DNA of 64,000 nucleotides from Nitrosomonas ureae (GTDB taxonomy: Bacteria > Pseudomonadota > Gammaproteobacteria > Burkholderiales > Nitrosomonadaceae), in contig NZ_LT907782.1 of the NCBI RefSeq assembly GCF_900206265.1, positions 806,001 through 870,000 on the forward strand, written 5' to 3'. Position 1 is the first letter of the stretch. The number at the start of each line of letters is the position of its first letter. Position numbers and translations under genes: made by a program. The notes beneath the pieces were generated by a model that saw nothing but the letters and a program-made list of their open reading frames with translations, was not told where the DNA came from and did not search any database. Of this stretch, positions 1 through 9,273 are shown one piece after another.

Positions 1-1
1 T

Positions 2-1315
2 TCAAGCGCCTTCCAGCAGCAACCGGATAATGGAAAAATTCTCGGGTTTGATTTTTACAGGGATGCCCTCAATGCTAAAAAGCCTATGCAAGCCTTTGAG
101 GAAACGATGAAATCCGATATGGCGCAACAACCGGAAATCAGTAAAACCCAGCACAAATTACTGCTAAGCCGTTACGATCTCACGCCACGTTTCGATCCGG
201 AAGTAACCATGACTCGTGGCAAGCCGCTTGCAGTTGGCCCCACTGCCATTCTGAAAAACAAAATAAGCTGGCAAAAACTAGCCGACATGTCTCCCGAAGA
301 AATCCGCAATAATAATCTCTTTCCTTATCCCGCATTACCACACCCCAAGCAGGTAACTGGCGGACAGGTCTTTCCTCCCATGCAAATTTCAATGTTTCCG
401 AGATTGGAGCGATTCGACGTTGAATTTGATTTGCCGGAAGCTTTTCTGCCAGAATTTCCGCCTGCTATTTTTCTTCAGAACAGGCCTGAACTAGGGGATG
501 TTTCACGCGGCGAGGTTATTTCCATTAATAATTTCTATCGTTTGTTCAAAGACATACTGACTCCTGTCCAATTGACTGGATTACAAATGCTACTCACGCC
601 ATTGCCGCAAGAAGAATTCAATCCTACAGATGATCGTAAAAGCGCCCAACCCAGCCTTGGCGTGACCTGTTTTGATTGCCATGTCAATGGCCATACCACA
701 GGACAATTTCATTTAAGTCCCGATATGCGCCCGCAGGAACGGCGCATTCGATTGGATACCACGAGTTTGCGCGGCGTTTATAGTCAACAAATTCATGGCT
801 CAAAACGCAGCTTGCGCTCCATTGAAGACTTTACAGAGTTTGAGTTCCGTACCGCTTATTTTAATGGCGATCCCATACACGCCATGAAAAAAGGATTCCC
901 CATGATTGATCGAATTCATGTGAGCCACATGGCGCAGTTTCAAAACATGCTGGACTTCCCTCCTGCTCCCAAATTGGATGACAATGGTCGGCTGAATCAC
1001 TCAAAAGCGACTGAAAAAGAAATCAGAGGCGAAAATATTTTCTTTGGTAAAGGACAATGCGCCAATTGCCATCAGCCCCCTGCATTCCTTGATAATCAAA
1101 TGCATGATTTAAAACTTGAGCGTTTTCTGAATGAACCCGGCGATGGACCAATGAAAACTTTTACACTTCGCGGTATTAAAGACAGTCCGCCTTATTTGCA
1201 TGATGGTCGTCTGCTTACCCTTGAAGACACCGTTGAATTTTTTAATCTGGTGTTGCAGCTTAAACTGACGGATGAGGAAAAATCCGATCTGGTGGCCTAT
1301 ATGAAGCAACTTTAG
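2..1315 (+). CDS. di-haem cytochrome c peroxidase/MauG-like protein, 5' end outside window
   Basis: The reading frame is open from base 2, upstream of the first ATG at 86, so the true start lies before the window. Two CxxCH haem-binding motifs are visible (codons at 668-682 and 1058-1072), the second in a CANCHQPPAF context. They are followed by a C-terminal block with the segment TLRGIKDSPPYLHDG that is typical of bacterial di-haem cytochrome c peroxidases and MauG relatives. The family is periplasmic and reduces peroxide or oxidises protein or small-molecule partners with electrons from c-type cytochromes. The signal peptide, if any, is off the edge. The exact substrate cannot be told. The next gene begins about 165 bases downstream. 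Confidence 0.8.
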   Translation, partial: SSAFQQQPDNGKILGFDFYRDALNAKKPMQAFEETMKSDMAQQPEISKTQHKLLLSRYDLTPRFDPEVTMTRGKPLAVGPTAILKNKISWQKLADMSPEEIRNNNLFPYPALPHPKQVTGGQVFPPMQISMFPRLERFDVEFDLPEAFLPEFPPAIFLQNRPELGDVSRGEVISINNFYRLFKDILTPVQLTGLQMLLTPLPQEEFNPTDDRKSAQPSLGVTCFDCHVNGHTTGQFHLSPDMRPQERRIRLDTTSLRGVYSQQIHGSKRSLRSIEDFTEFEFRTAYFNGDPIHAMKKGFPMIDRIHVSHMAQFQNMLDFPPAPKLDDNGRLNHSKATEKEIRGENIFFGKGQCANCHQPPAFLDNQMHDLKLERFLNEPGDGPMKTFTLRGIKDSPPYLHDGRLLTLEDTVEFFNLVLQLKLTDEEKSDLVAYMKQL

Positions 1316-1481
1316 GATTTGTCTGGATAATTGTCATTTCGAATGATCCCCAAATGATTCTTACTCATTTTTAATAATGATGCATTCTGAGCGTTTATCC
1401 AGAAAAGCTTGTTTTATAGATTACGTCATGAATATTCCGGTAAATAAATTAACAATTCGTGTCATAAAATAGGTGATAAAA

Positions 1482-3446
1482 ATGAATGCCGTCAGATGGA
1501 TCGGAATTTCTTTTTTCGCACTATTTTTTTTACTCGTATTGCTAATCTCATTGCAAAACTGGAATTGGGCGCGAGCAATCGTTGCACAACAAATTAGTGA
1601 TTTGACCGATCGTGATTTCACGATTAACGGCAATTTGACAGTCGATTGGTCTTTAACGCCCCATATCAGACTTGAACAGATACAGTTTGAGAATGCAGCT
1701 TGGAGCAAACAACCTAACATGCTCGAACTGGCGGCATTGGATGTGCGTATCGATCTGATTGAATTGATCAAGGGCCGTATGTTATTTCCTGAGATTATCC
1801 TTACCCGGCCCCATATAATTTTACAGAAATCCCCGCAAGGCGAGGCTAATTGGGAATTTACGGCGGATACAGGTAATCCGGAAAGCAAAACAGATATTCC
1901 GCTTATTGAGCGTTTGCGCATCACGGAAGGCCGCCTTGTTTATCAGGATTTTTCAGTTGATACAGAAATTATCACAACCTTGGCTACCATTAAGGAAGCG
2001 GCGCACGAAGAAGAATTTACCAAGTTATACGCCGAAGGAAAGCTGAAAGGACATCCGCTGCAAATAAATTTAAAGGCAGGCCCTTTGGTTGCATTGCGGG
2101 AAGCTGATATACCTTATCCACTAACCTTAAGCTTACAAACCGGAAAAACTCGTGTCAAAGTCAAAGGCACTGTAATGCAGCCTTTGCAGCTCAAAGGCCT
2201 GGATTTGCAATTTGCAATACAAGGCCCTAACCCCGAACTATTATCACCCATCCTCGGATTGCCTATGCCCAGCTTACCTCCTTATCGATTAGAAGGTGAT
2301 TTGTCCCATCATGGACATACGTGGCAAATCAGCAATCTGAATGGACAAGTAGGAGATAGTGATCTTGCCGGAATGATCAGTGTGAAGTTAAGCGAGACAG
2401 TACCTTTTATACAGGCTGATCTAAGATCTAAAACAATAGATTTGGATGATATTGGACCATTGATCGGTCTTGCTCCCGATACAGGTGCCGGTGAAACTGC
2501 ATCCTCAGCTCAAGAGAAAAAAGCAAAAGAAGAAACTAAAAATCCTTTTGTCTTGCCCGACGATTCGATCGATTTTAAGGAATTACAGGCTATCAATGCC
2601 GAAATTACTTTACGTAGCCGACAGGTTAAATCAAAACTACCTGTAGATGATCTCTTCCTGCAGGTAATCATAGATGATGGGCATTTGAAACTTGCGCCCC
2701 TGAATTTTGGGGTAGCCACCGGAAATATTCGCACACGTCTTGAATTAAACACCAGAACGCAACCCGCCAAAAGCAAGATTGAAACCGAAATACGCCATGT
2801 TCAACTGGGCGAGGTTTTACGCCGCTTTGAAATCGCTGATGACAGCGCCGGATTAATAGGCGGTCAGGGTATATTCTGGCTCACAGGAAATTCCGTTGCA
2901 GAAATGTCGGCGTCGGCTGATGGGGGATTATTGATGATAATGACAGGCGGGCAATTGGATGATCTGCTGGTTGAACTGGCGGGGCTTGATGTGGGCGAAG
3001 CCTTAGTGGCGCTATTCGATAAAGACGATGATGGTAAAATCAATTGTGCTTATGTGGATCTTCCAATCAATGGCGGCGTTATGAATATGGACAATTTTAT
3101 TGTGGATACTCAGGACACTTTATTTCTAAGCAAAGGAACCATTGACTTAAATAATGAAGAGTTGGATCTGATTATTGATCCCAAGCCCAAGGATTTGAGC
3201 ATTTTCTCAGCGCGCGCACCGCTCCATATAGCAGGCACTTTCAAGAAACCCACTTTTACCCCGGGTGCTTCCGCAATACTCAGGGGTGCAGCTTCACTCG
3301 CATTATTACCTTCAGCACCCATTGTAAGTTTGTATTCATTTATCCAAGAGGAACAAGAAGATAAGCAAACGGGTGGAGAAGAAAATATACGGTGTGGCGG
3401 TCTGATAGGCGCAATAAATGAAGCGCGCAAGAAGAAGGCGCTCTGA
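1482..3446 (+). CDS. AsmA family protein
   Basis: A 654-residue protein with an N-terminal membrane anchor (about residues 5-24, rich in F, L and V). An AsmA-type N-terminal domain follows, with the segments GNLTVDWSLTPHIRLEQI and LELAALDVRIDLIEL, then a long beta-rich region and an AsmA_2-like C-terminal part. The family comprises inner-membrane-anchored, periplasm-facing proteins related to bridge-like lipid-transfer proteins and linked to outer-membrane lipid homeostasis. The ATG at 1482 was chosen because AGGTGA at 1471-1476 sits at a good Shine-Dalgarno distance; an in-frame GTG at 1473 overlaps that site. A BON-domain lipoprotein follows after 25 bases and may be cotranscribed. Confidence 0.85.
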   Translation: MNAVRWIGISFFALFFLLVLLISLQNWNWARAIVAQQISDLTDRDFTINGNLTVDWSLTPHIRLEQIQFENAAWSKQPNMLELAALDVRIDLIELIKGRMLFPEIILTRPHIILQKSPQGEANWEFTADTGNPESKTDIPLIERLRITEGRLVYQDFSVDTEIITTLATIKEAAHEEEFTKLYAEGKLKGHPLQINLKAGPLVALREADIPYPLTLSLQTGKTRVKVKGTVMQPLQLKGLDLQFAIQGPNPELLSPILGLPMPSLPPYRLEGDLSHHGHTWQISNLNGQVGDSDLAGMISVKLSETVPFIQADLRSKTIDLDDIGPLIGLAPDTGAGETASSAQEKKAKEETKNPFVLPDDSIDFKELQAINAEITLRSRQVKSKLPVDDLFLQVIIDDGHLKLAPLNFGVATGNIRTRLELNTRTQPAKSKIETEIRHVQLGEVLRRFEIADDSAGLIGGQGIFWLTGNSVAEMSASADGGLLMIMTGGQLDDLLVELAGLDVGEALVALFDKDDDGKINCAYVDLPINGGVMNMDNFIVDTQDTLFLSKGTIDLNNEELDLIIDPKPKDLSIFSARAPLHIAGTFKKPTFTPGASAILRGAASLALLPSAPIVSLYSFIQEEQEDKQTGGEENIRCGGLIGAINEARKKKAL

Positions 3447-3471
3447 TTTTGCACAAAAAGGAGAGAAGCGC

Positions 3472-3786
3472 ATGATTTACACCTTGCGTCACGTAGGGAT
3501 TATAGGATATCTATTGATGATATTGAGCATGACCAGTTGCGCTGGTTTTAATCCTGATGCGACAGAAGAAACACCCCGTGAAGATATCATTCTAGCCATG
3601 AAAATAAAGGCAAAGCTGATTGAAGCGGAAGAATTGAAGGCCGCCGCCATTCATGTCGAGGCAGCTAATGGATCAGTGAGAATAAGCGGGTTCGTCGAAA
3701 CGGAATCTCAACGAAAACTGGCCAGCTCGATTATTCAGCAATTTCCCGATGTGAAACAGATTAACAACCAACTTAAGGTCAAGTAG
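3472..3786 (+). CDS. BON-domain lipoprotein
   Basis: A 104-residue protein. The N-terminus has a hydrophobic stretch ending in MTSC, which fits a lipobox with the Cys near residue 17, so it is probably an outer-membrane or periplasmic lipoprotein. The rest is one BON domain (pattern: IKAKLIEAEEL, then VEAANGSVRISGFVETE, then VKQINNQLKVK), a fold thought to bind phospholipid. The ATG at 3472 is preceded by AGGAGAG at 3459-3465. A longer frame starting at 3418 would overlap the AsmA gene and add an Arg-rich leader ahead of the lipobox, so it is less likely. A second BON protein lies at 8476. Confidence 0.8.
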   Translation: MIYTLRHVGIIGYLLMILSMTSCAGFNPDATEETPREDIILAMKIKAKLIEAEELKAAAIHVEAANGSVRISGFVETESQRKLASSIIQQFPDVKQINNQLKVK

Positions 3787-3882
3787 AAGCCACTTATATG
3801 TGAAGAACTTACTCGGTTTCTATATCACTATTTTTTAACTTAATCGGGGAAAAGCTAGTCCCCATTTTCCTGGAATTAAAAA

Positions 3883-5175
3883 ATGGATATCAAAATCTTA
3901 ATTGATGAATATAGTGCGGTAAGAAGCCGCACTCTGGAACTGATCGAACCCTTGTTTGAAGAAGACTGCAGCGTTCAATCCCTGGCGGAAGCGAGTCCGG
4001 TCAAATGGCACTTGGGACATGCCGCATGGTTCTTTGAAGCTTTTGTTCTCCAACATTATGAGGCAGCATTCCAACCTTTCCAGCAAGAGTTTCTCACGAT
4101 GTTCAGTTCCTACAATTCATCCAATGTGCCGCATCCGGATCCGAAACGCGGTTTCTTCACCCGGCCCTCTTTAAAAGCAACACGCGAATATTGTCACAAC
4201 ATTGATGAGCGCATGACCCATCTATCGCAACAAGTCACCGAAGATGAAAGACTACAGATGATAATTACGCTGGGGATTCATCATGAACTTCAACATCAGG
4301 AACTCATGCTGGCAGACCTTAAGCACCTGCTATCGCAAAACCCATTGAACCCGATTTACCAGCCGGAAATCAACCTGAGCGCAACTGCTTCAGGCATATC
4401 CGTTCCACTGGATTGGCATAGTTTTGATGGCGGTATAATAGAGATTGGCTATGAAGGAGAAGGTTTTAGCTATGACAATGAATCGCCACGCCACAAGCAG
4501 TATCTTTACCCTTATCAACTGGCATCACGTTTGGTCACTAATGGAGAATACCTGCAATTTATTGAAGACAATGGTTATGATAATCCGTGCTTTTGGTTTT
4601 CAGAAGGTTGGAATTGGATCAAATCCGCCCATTGCAGACATCCTCTTTATTGGCGCTATGAAGCTGGAGAATGGAAAGAATTCACACTTCATGGGCTTGT
4701 TCCGCTCGACTTGGATCTTCCCGTGATTCATATATCGTATTATGAGGCCAGTGCATTTGCGCAATGGTGTGATGCACGCCTGCCTACCGAAGCGGAATGG
4801 GAAAATGCAGCATCCCGGCAAAAGATCGAAGGGGATTTTGCGGATAACAATTATTTCCATCCCCATCATACGGTCATCGGTAAAACCGTTAAAATCAATG
4901 CACTTTACGGTTCTGCCTGGGAATGGACACAATCAAGCTACTCGCCCTACCCTGGCTACAATCCAAAAAAATCCAATAGGAGCAAGCCTAAATCCGACAT
5001 TTGGGATGTAGCTGTGGGCGAATATAATAGCGAGTCTATGGTAAATCAATATGTCTTGCGGGGTGGCTCCTGTATCACGCCAAGAAAACGCATTCGTCCC
5101 AGTATGCGGAATTTCTTTCCTGCAGAAACACGTTGGCAATTTTCCGGCATCCGTTTGGCGCGTAATGAAGCATGA
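3883..5175 (+). CDS. egtB: EgtB-like sulfoxide synthase (copy 1)
   Basis: A 430-residue protein with an N-terminal DinB_2 domain and a C-terminal FGE-sulfatase-type domain, the EgtB architecture. The iron-binding histidine pattern is visible as WHLGHAAWFFE (about residues 43-53) and HHELQHQE (about 132-139). The C-terminal domain carries RLPTEAEWENAA, then LRGGSC and SGIRLARNE near the end. EgtB couples hercynine with a thiol donor (gamma-Glu-Cys or Cys) to a sulfoxide using Fe(II) and O2, in ergothioneine synthesis. The gene converges with egtD and a second egtB-like gene, ending 36 bases from egtD. Two EgtB paralogues may differ in thiol donor; OvoA-like chemistry is an alternative. Confidence 0.8.
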   Translation: MDIKILIDEYSAVRSRTLELIEPLFEEDCSVQSLAEASPVKWHLGHAAWFFEAFVLQHYEAAFQPFQQEFLTMFSSYNSSNVPHPDPKRGFFTRPSLKATREYCHNIDERMTHLSQQVTEDERLQMIITLGIHHELQHQELMLADLKHLLSQNPLNPIYQPEINLSATASGISVPLDWHSFDGGIIEIGYEGEGFSYDNESPRHKQYLYPYQLASRLVTNGEYLQFIEDNGYDNPCFWFSEGWNWIKSAHCRHPLYWRYEAGEWKEFTLHGLVPLDLDLPVIHISYYEASAFAQWCDARLPTEAEWENAASRQKIEGDFADNNYFHPHHTVIGKTVKINALYGSAWEWTQSSYSPYPGYNPKKSNRSKPKSDIWDVAVGEYNSESMVNQYVLRGGSCITPRKRIRPSMRNFFPAETRWQFSGIRLARNEA

Positions 5176-5211
5176 TCAATAGAATAAATTTATCTCGATG
5201 TATTCGAACGA

Positions 5212-6186
5212 TTAAACCGATAATAGACACAGCGCGAACCTGTCTCTATTATCGCACCAGTATTTTTCCAATACTAATCCTGCTTCATCGGTGATGGAAG
5301 TTATTGACTCGATTGAATACTTATAAGAACTTTCAGTATGAATGGTCTCCATTGATTCGAAATCGAAACTTCTCCCTGCTATCGTAACACTTTGAGGTTT
5401 ACAAGAAACCAGATGCATTTCTATGCAGCTGTTATCTTCATTGAAAATAGCTTTGTGTTTGAAACCGTTCTGAACATCGAAATTTCCATTCAGCTCGGTG
5501 TTGATTCTGGTCAGTATATTTTTATTGAATTCGGCAGTAATACCTTCCGCATCATCATATGCCCGAATAAGCACATCCCGATCTTTAATCAGATCAATCC
5601 CCAGCAATATTTTTCCATTGCTCCCGCTCAATCTTTTAAAATTTCTTAAAATGTCGGCCGCCTCAGACCGGGAAAAATTACCTAGGGTCGATCCCGGGAA
5701 AAACACCACATTGGATGAATTTTCCAGGTTTGTTTCACTGACTATTTGCTTTACAACCTCTTCATTGGTGAAATCGCCTTCTAACGGCTGAATGTCCAGA
5801 TGCGGAAATAGGCCGCTTAGTCTGTTCACCGAATAGCTCAGCATCTCCCCGGATATTTCAAATGGAATAAAAGCCTTGGGCTGCTCAATGGCATGGAGTA
5901 TTTTTTGTACTTTATGTCCGGCTCCGCAACCCGGCTCGATGATAATTGCATGCGGTCCGAGCTGTGACGCAATTTCTTCGATATGATGATCCAAGATATC
6001 CAACTCAACGTGAGTTAGATAATACTCTTTTAATTGAGTTATTTTTTCAAACAACCAAGAACCTTGCTCATCATAAAAATATTTACAGGGTAAAGTCTTG
6101 GGCGCGCTATCCATTCCTTGATAGACATCGGACAAGAAATCGAGGTCCGCGATAGGGGTCAGTGTTTCTTCAGTTACGACAGGCAT
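5212..6186 (-). CDS. egtD: L-histidine N-alpha-methyltransferase EgtD
   Basis: A 324-residue SAM-dependent methyltransferase of the EgtD family (DUF2260). Visible features are the SAM-binding stretch IIEPGCGAGHKVQKIL, the segment NVVFFPGSTLGNFS, and a tail segment FALCLLSV. It trimethylates L-histidine to hercynine, the substrate of EgtB. The ATG at 6186 is chosen because AGAGGA lies 5 bases upstream; upstream in-frame starts exist at 6192 (ATG) and 6213 (GTG). With this start it overlaps the end of the second egtB-like gene by 17 bases, so the pair is one translationally coupled operon. The length fits the family. Confidence 0.88.
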   Translation of the reverse strand: MPVVTEETLTPIADLDFLSDVYQGMDSAPKTLPCKYFYDEQGSWLFEKITQLKEYYLTHVELDILDHHIEEIASQLGPHAIIIEPGCGAGHKVQKILHAIEQPKAFIPFEISGEMLSYSVNRLSGLFPHLDIQPLEGDFTNEEVVKQIVSETNLENSSNVVFFPGSTLGNFSRSEAADILRNFKRLSGSNGKILLGIDLIKDRDVLIRAYDDAEGITAEFNKNILTRINTELNGNFDVQNGFKHKAIFNEDNSCIEMHLVSCKPQSVTIAGRSFDFESMETIHTESSYKYSIESITSITDEAGLVLEKYWCDNRDRFALCLLSV

Positions 6187-7504
6187 AATCATCCTCTGCG
6201 AGACGAATTCCACTCATCATCCAAGATTGGTGGGGATAATAAAAATTCCGATAACTACTTCTTAAATGCTGCGATGGCGTCAAGCATGACCCACCACGCA
6301 GTACTATTTGGTTTACCATAAACTTACCGTTATACTCGCCTGCCACATCCGTAAACGGTTTAAAACCTTGATAAGGCATGTAAGCACTACCTGTCCATTG
6401 CCAAGCTTCTGTTGTCATTTGCAAAAGCCCATCGCCTTCAGCTGCCCGGGGGTGTAAATGCGCAGATTCACCGGAATTCCCGAAAATATTTTCTGATTGA
6501 CTGGCATATTCCCATTCCACTTCGGTAGGTAAGCGTTTGTCAGCCCATGCAGCAAAAGCATTGGCCTCATAATAATTAACGTGACAGACCGGCTTATTCA
6601 AATCCAGCGGTTCTGGACCCGACAGTGTAAATTCGTACCAGCTATCATCTTTTTTTGTCCAATAAAGCGGCGCATTGTGATCATTCTGTTTAACATTTGA
6701 CCAACCATCAGAAAGCCAATAATGAGGATTCTCGTAGCCTTGATCCTCTATAAATGCTAAATATTCCTTATTGGTAACCAAGCGGGAGGCTAATCTGAAA
6801 CTTTGTATCAACCGATCATGCCGAGGTTTCTCATTATCAAAAGAGAATCCTGTATCTTTGGCACCCATCTCAAAAATGCCTGTTTCAAAATCAATCCATT
6901 CCAAAGGTGAAACTGCACTATGGCGAGGTGCATTTTCCAGTGCTGATGAATAAATTGGACTCATTGGATTGAGCGAAAGTGCGTGCTTAATATCCATTAA
7001 TAATAATTCCTGATGCTGCTTTTCGTGATGAATACCTAACATCAGAATTTCACTTAAATGAAGGGGTATTTCAGCATAATGAGAAGGCAAGTCTTCAATA
7101 TAATTATCAACATGATGTCGATAACTTAATATCTCCTGCAAGCTGGGTCTCGCGAGTAAACCACGCAAAGATCGAGTGAATTGCTCTCCTATACCGTTAT
7201 AGTAAGAGTTGAATAAAACCTGGAAATGATCATTAAAAATCTTGTACCCGGGTAAATGCGGTACCAGTAAAAATATCTCGAAAAACCAGCTAGTATGAGC
7301 CAAATGCCATTTCACAGGGCTGGCATCCGGCATGGATTGCAATTGACAGTCTTCTGCGTTTAAATTTTTGATGAGCGTTTCTGAATATTGCCGCGTATGT
7401 TTGAACAGCTCGAATATCGAATATACAACAGAACTCTCCAACCCATCCGTAAAGTGTGGTTTCATCTCAGATCCCCAATCATACGCGTCGCCTCCCAAAT
7501 GCAT
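6170..7504 (-). CDS. egtB: EgtB-like sulfoxide synthase (copy 2)
   Basis: A 444-residue protein with the same DinB_2 plus FGE-sulfatase layout as the copy at 3883. Histidine motifs are WHLAHTSWFFE and HHEKQHQELLLMD. The C-terminal domain has RLPTEVEWEYASQ, EAWQWTGSAYMPY, LRGGSCLTP and SYRNFYYPHQSW. It is operonic with egtD, which it overlaps by 17 bases, so this copy is the better candidate for the ergothioneine enzyme proper. The ATG at 7504 is the longest start; an internal ATG at 7465 gives MKPHFTDG and cannot be excluded. The family acts in the cytosol on hercynine. Confidence 0.82.
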   Translation of the reverse strand: MHLGGDAYDWGSEMKPHFTDGLESSVVYSIFELFKHTRQYSETLIKNLNAEDCQLQSMPDASPVKWHLAHTSWFFEIFLLVPHLPGYKIFNDHFQVLFNSYYNGIGEQFTRSLRGLLARPSLQEILSYRHHVDNYIEDLPSHYAEIPLHLSEILMLGIHHEKQHQELLLMDIKHALSLNPMSPIYSSALENAPRHSAVSPLEWIDFETGIFEMGAKDTGFSFDNEKPRHDRLIQSFRLASRLVTNKEYLAFIEDQGYENPHYWLSDGWSNVKQNDHNAPLYWTKKDDSWYEFTLSGPEPLDLNKPVCHVNYYEANAFAAWADKRLPTEVEWEYASQSENIFGNSGESAHLHPRAAEGDGLLQMTTEAWQWTGSAYMPYQGFKPFTDVAGEYNGKFMVNQIVLRGGSCLTPSQHLRSSYRNFYYPHQSWMMSGIRLAEDDYACRN

Positions 7505-7662
7505 ACATTACAAAAATCCCTTTTATTTTAAATAATTAACCACGGGTTTAGTTTATTCTGCGAAGTGATGCACTATCTTCAAAAACACCAGGCGCCAGTT
7601 ATTTACAGCTCATAAAAATTACTTTTTTCACATCACTTAAGAACACCTGTTCTCATGAAGAA

Positions 7663-7680
7663 CCCGCCCTAAGGGGCGGG
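7663..7680. terminator. GC-rich hairpin upstream of egtB copy 2 and downstream of the Asn/Pro-rich protein gene
   Basis: The bases cccgccctaaggggcggg form a stem of about 7 bp with a 4-base loop. It lies just past the stop of the minus-strand gene at 7748-8083 and is followed on the minus strand by ttctt, so it could end that transcript. There is no real U-tract, so an intrinsic terminator is only a possibility. Confidence 0.35.
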
Positions 7681-7747
7681 AGACCGCATCCGCAGAAACT
7701 AATTTCTTCAACCAACCACAAGTTCAACTAGTTCATTACAGTTTGGT

Positions 7748-8083
7748 CTAATAATTTGATCCGGAAGGATTGCTTGGACTGGTGCCGGATGGAACATTTG
7801 AATTCATTCCCGACGGATTGCTTGTGGGTGCTCCCGGTGACCCAGGCATATTCGAATTTACTCCTGTAGGGTCATTGGGATTAACAATTGCAGGGTTATT
7901 AGGATTGTCTTGAGAACCATCACGTGAAAGATCACGTGAGAGAGAATCGGATTGCGAGCTTCCCATTGAATCCCGATTGATATTGTTTTGTGGCTGAGGC
8001 GATTGTGCGGATATACTGGTGCTGACTAATACAAAAATCGCGCTCATAATAAATATCAAGGCTGTTTTTTTCTCTCTAATCAT
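7748..8083 (-). CDS. secreted Asn/Pro/Ser-rich low-complexity protein
   Basis: A 111-residue protein. Residues 1-26 look like a Sec signal peptide ending in SISAQ. The mature part is nearly all S, N, P, D and G, with short repeats such as NPNDPTG, NPSGMNSN and NPSGSN and no cysteine, so it is likely disordered in the periplasm or outside the cell. AAAGGA about 10 bases upstream of the ATG supports the start. No family was recognised and I assign no function. It stands alone between egtB copy 2 and the BON gene at 8476, with nearly 400 bases of AT-rich sequence upstream. Confidence 0.7.
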   Translation of the reverse strand: MIREKKTALIFIMSAIFVLVSTSISAQSPQPQNNINRDSMGSSQSDSLSRDLSRDGSQDNPNNPAIVNPNDPTGVNSNMPGSPGAPTSNPSGMNSNVPSGTSPSNPSGSNY

Positions 8084-8475
8084 GATATTAATCCTTTCGT
8101 GTTATTAATAGGAAGTGTAATAGTGCAGGTTAATCATCGTTTCCGTCTGTACGTCACCGTACAAAAAAATTTGTTCTACCTACCCCCGCCCTGTCTCCAA
8201 AAAGCAAGATTGCGGAGAATTGCAAGCTAAAAATTAATACGGGGGAAATTTTGAAACAAAAAGGGGGTTATTAAATTCGAGGAGTAACTATGCTGGAACA
8301 ATAAGTGTGTTAGCGCACATTCACGGTAATTAATTCTTGTAATAATTTAATTGCGATTGTGAAGTAAGCCTTCCGCAAGAACTACAAAATCGCCCACTTG
8401 AATATCCATAAGGAATTGAAATATCAAATGACTTAGGATGTTTATCTGAGCTAATTTATTCAGGAGAATTTTATC
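8084..8475. other. AT-rich divergent intergenic region
   Basis: About 390 bases between the divergent genes at 7748-8083 (minus) and 8476 (plus), so it must hold both promoters. It contains A/T runs and the short dyad tacg-tcac-cgta near 8149-8160. No coding sequence, RNA gene or confident operator was recognised. Confidence 0.5.
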
Positions 8476-8787
8476 ATGACACAATTCAACAGCCGATTCT
8501 TGGCTTTTATTTTATCTATTATATTGGTTTCTTTTTTAAGCATTCAGTCCGTCCACGCCAGTGAAGCGGGAGAATTCATTGATGACGCTGTTATCACTAC
8601 AAAAGTCAAAGCGGAAATTTTCAATGATCCATCGTTGAAGACCTTTGAAATCAGTGTGGAGACTATAAAAGGTGTAGTCCATCTCAGCGGTTCGGTCAGC
8701 AGCCAAGCCAACATAGATCGCGCGGTCGAGATTGCACGCAGTATTAGCGGTGTTACAGCCGTCGAGAACACGATGACTGTTAAGTAA
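8476..8787 (+). CDS. periplasmic BON-domain protein (OsmY-like)
   Basis: A 103-residue protein with a Sec signal peptide (about residues 1-28, ending SVHAS) and one BON domain (FIDDAVITTKVKAEIFND, then VVHLSGSVSS, then VENTMTVK). BON proteins such as OsmY are periplasmic and linked to envelope stress; one domain is about half of OsmY. A clear AGGAGA lies upstream of the ATG. A 12-bp-stem hairpin follows the stop codon. It is a second BON protein in this window, but unlike the one at 3472 it has no lipobox. Confidence 0.85.
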   Translation: MTQFNSRFLAFILSIILVSFLSIQSVHASEAGEFIDDAVITTKVKAEIFNDPSLKTFEISVETIKGVVHLSGSVSSQANIDRAVEIARSISGVTAVENTMTVK

Positions 8788-8791
8788 GAAA

Positions 8792-8820
8792 TACTGCATT
8801 GATGGTTAATCAATGCAGTA
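8792..8820. terminator. hairpin between convergent BON and doxX genes
   Basis: tactgcattgat and atcaatgcagta form a perfect 12-bp stem with a 5-base loop, right after the BON stop codon at 8787 and shortly before the end of the convergent doxX-family gene at 8863. The minus strand continues with tttctt. The position and symmetry fit a bidirectional terminator, although the T-tract is weak. Confidence 0.6.
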
Positions 8821-8862
8821 ACCATTAATATTATTCGCTCAGATGATTTTTTAATTCGTCAT

Positions 8863-9243
8863 CTAAGATCTAATACGATAACCATCAATGCTATACGCAC
8901 CTGCACCATAAGCCATCAATAACATAAATCCACCCGTGATCGCCATATTCTTCATAAACATGATCATCTGAATTTGATCGGAAAAATCACTGTGAAAAAT
9001 CATCGCAGCCGCCAGAGTAAAGGCTGCCAATACCATCGACACCCGCTTGGTTTGCCATCCCGTCACAATGGCAAAACCACCCACCACTTCAAGTGCTATC
9101 ACCAGCGGCAATAGCATACCCGGCACACCCATCGCCTCCATATACCCTTGTGTACCTTCGTATCCACTGATCTTGAGAAACCCGGAAATTACAAAGATCT
9201 GACCCAGGAATATTCGTGCGACCAATTGACTGATTTTATTCAT
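8863..9243 (-). CDS. DoxX family membrane protein
   Basis: A 126-residue membrane protein with about four predicted transmembrane segments. The DoxX signature is at the N-terminus (ARIFLGQIFVISGFLKI), followed by MLLPLVIALEVVGGFAIVTGW and MKNMAITGGFMLL. DoxX-type proteins are small inner-membrane proteins often encoded with redox or pirin genes; their activity is not well defined. AAGGAG lies upstream of the ATG. It begins 30 bases after the pirin gene, so the two form an operon, probably controlled by the divergent LysR regulator. Confidence 0.85.
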   Translation of the reverse strand: MNKISQLVARIFLGQIFVISGFLKISGYEGTQGYMEAMGVPGMLLPLVIALEVVGGFAIVTGWQTKRVSMVLAAFTLAAAMIFHSDFSDQIQMIMFMKNMAITGGFMLLMAYGAGAYSIDGYRIRS

Positions 9244-9273
9244 TTGTATCTCCTTAAGAAGTGATTGATAATT

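Noticed and set aside
1421..1924. A 167-residue minus-strand ORF opposite the AsmA gene start
   Set aside because: It is the antisense shadow of a well-supported AsmA gene with a good ribosome site.
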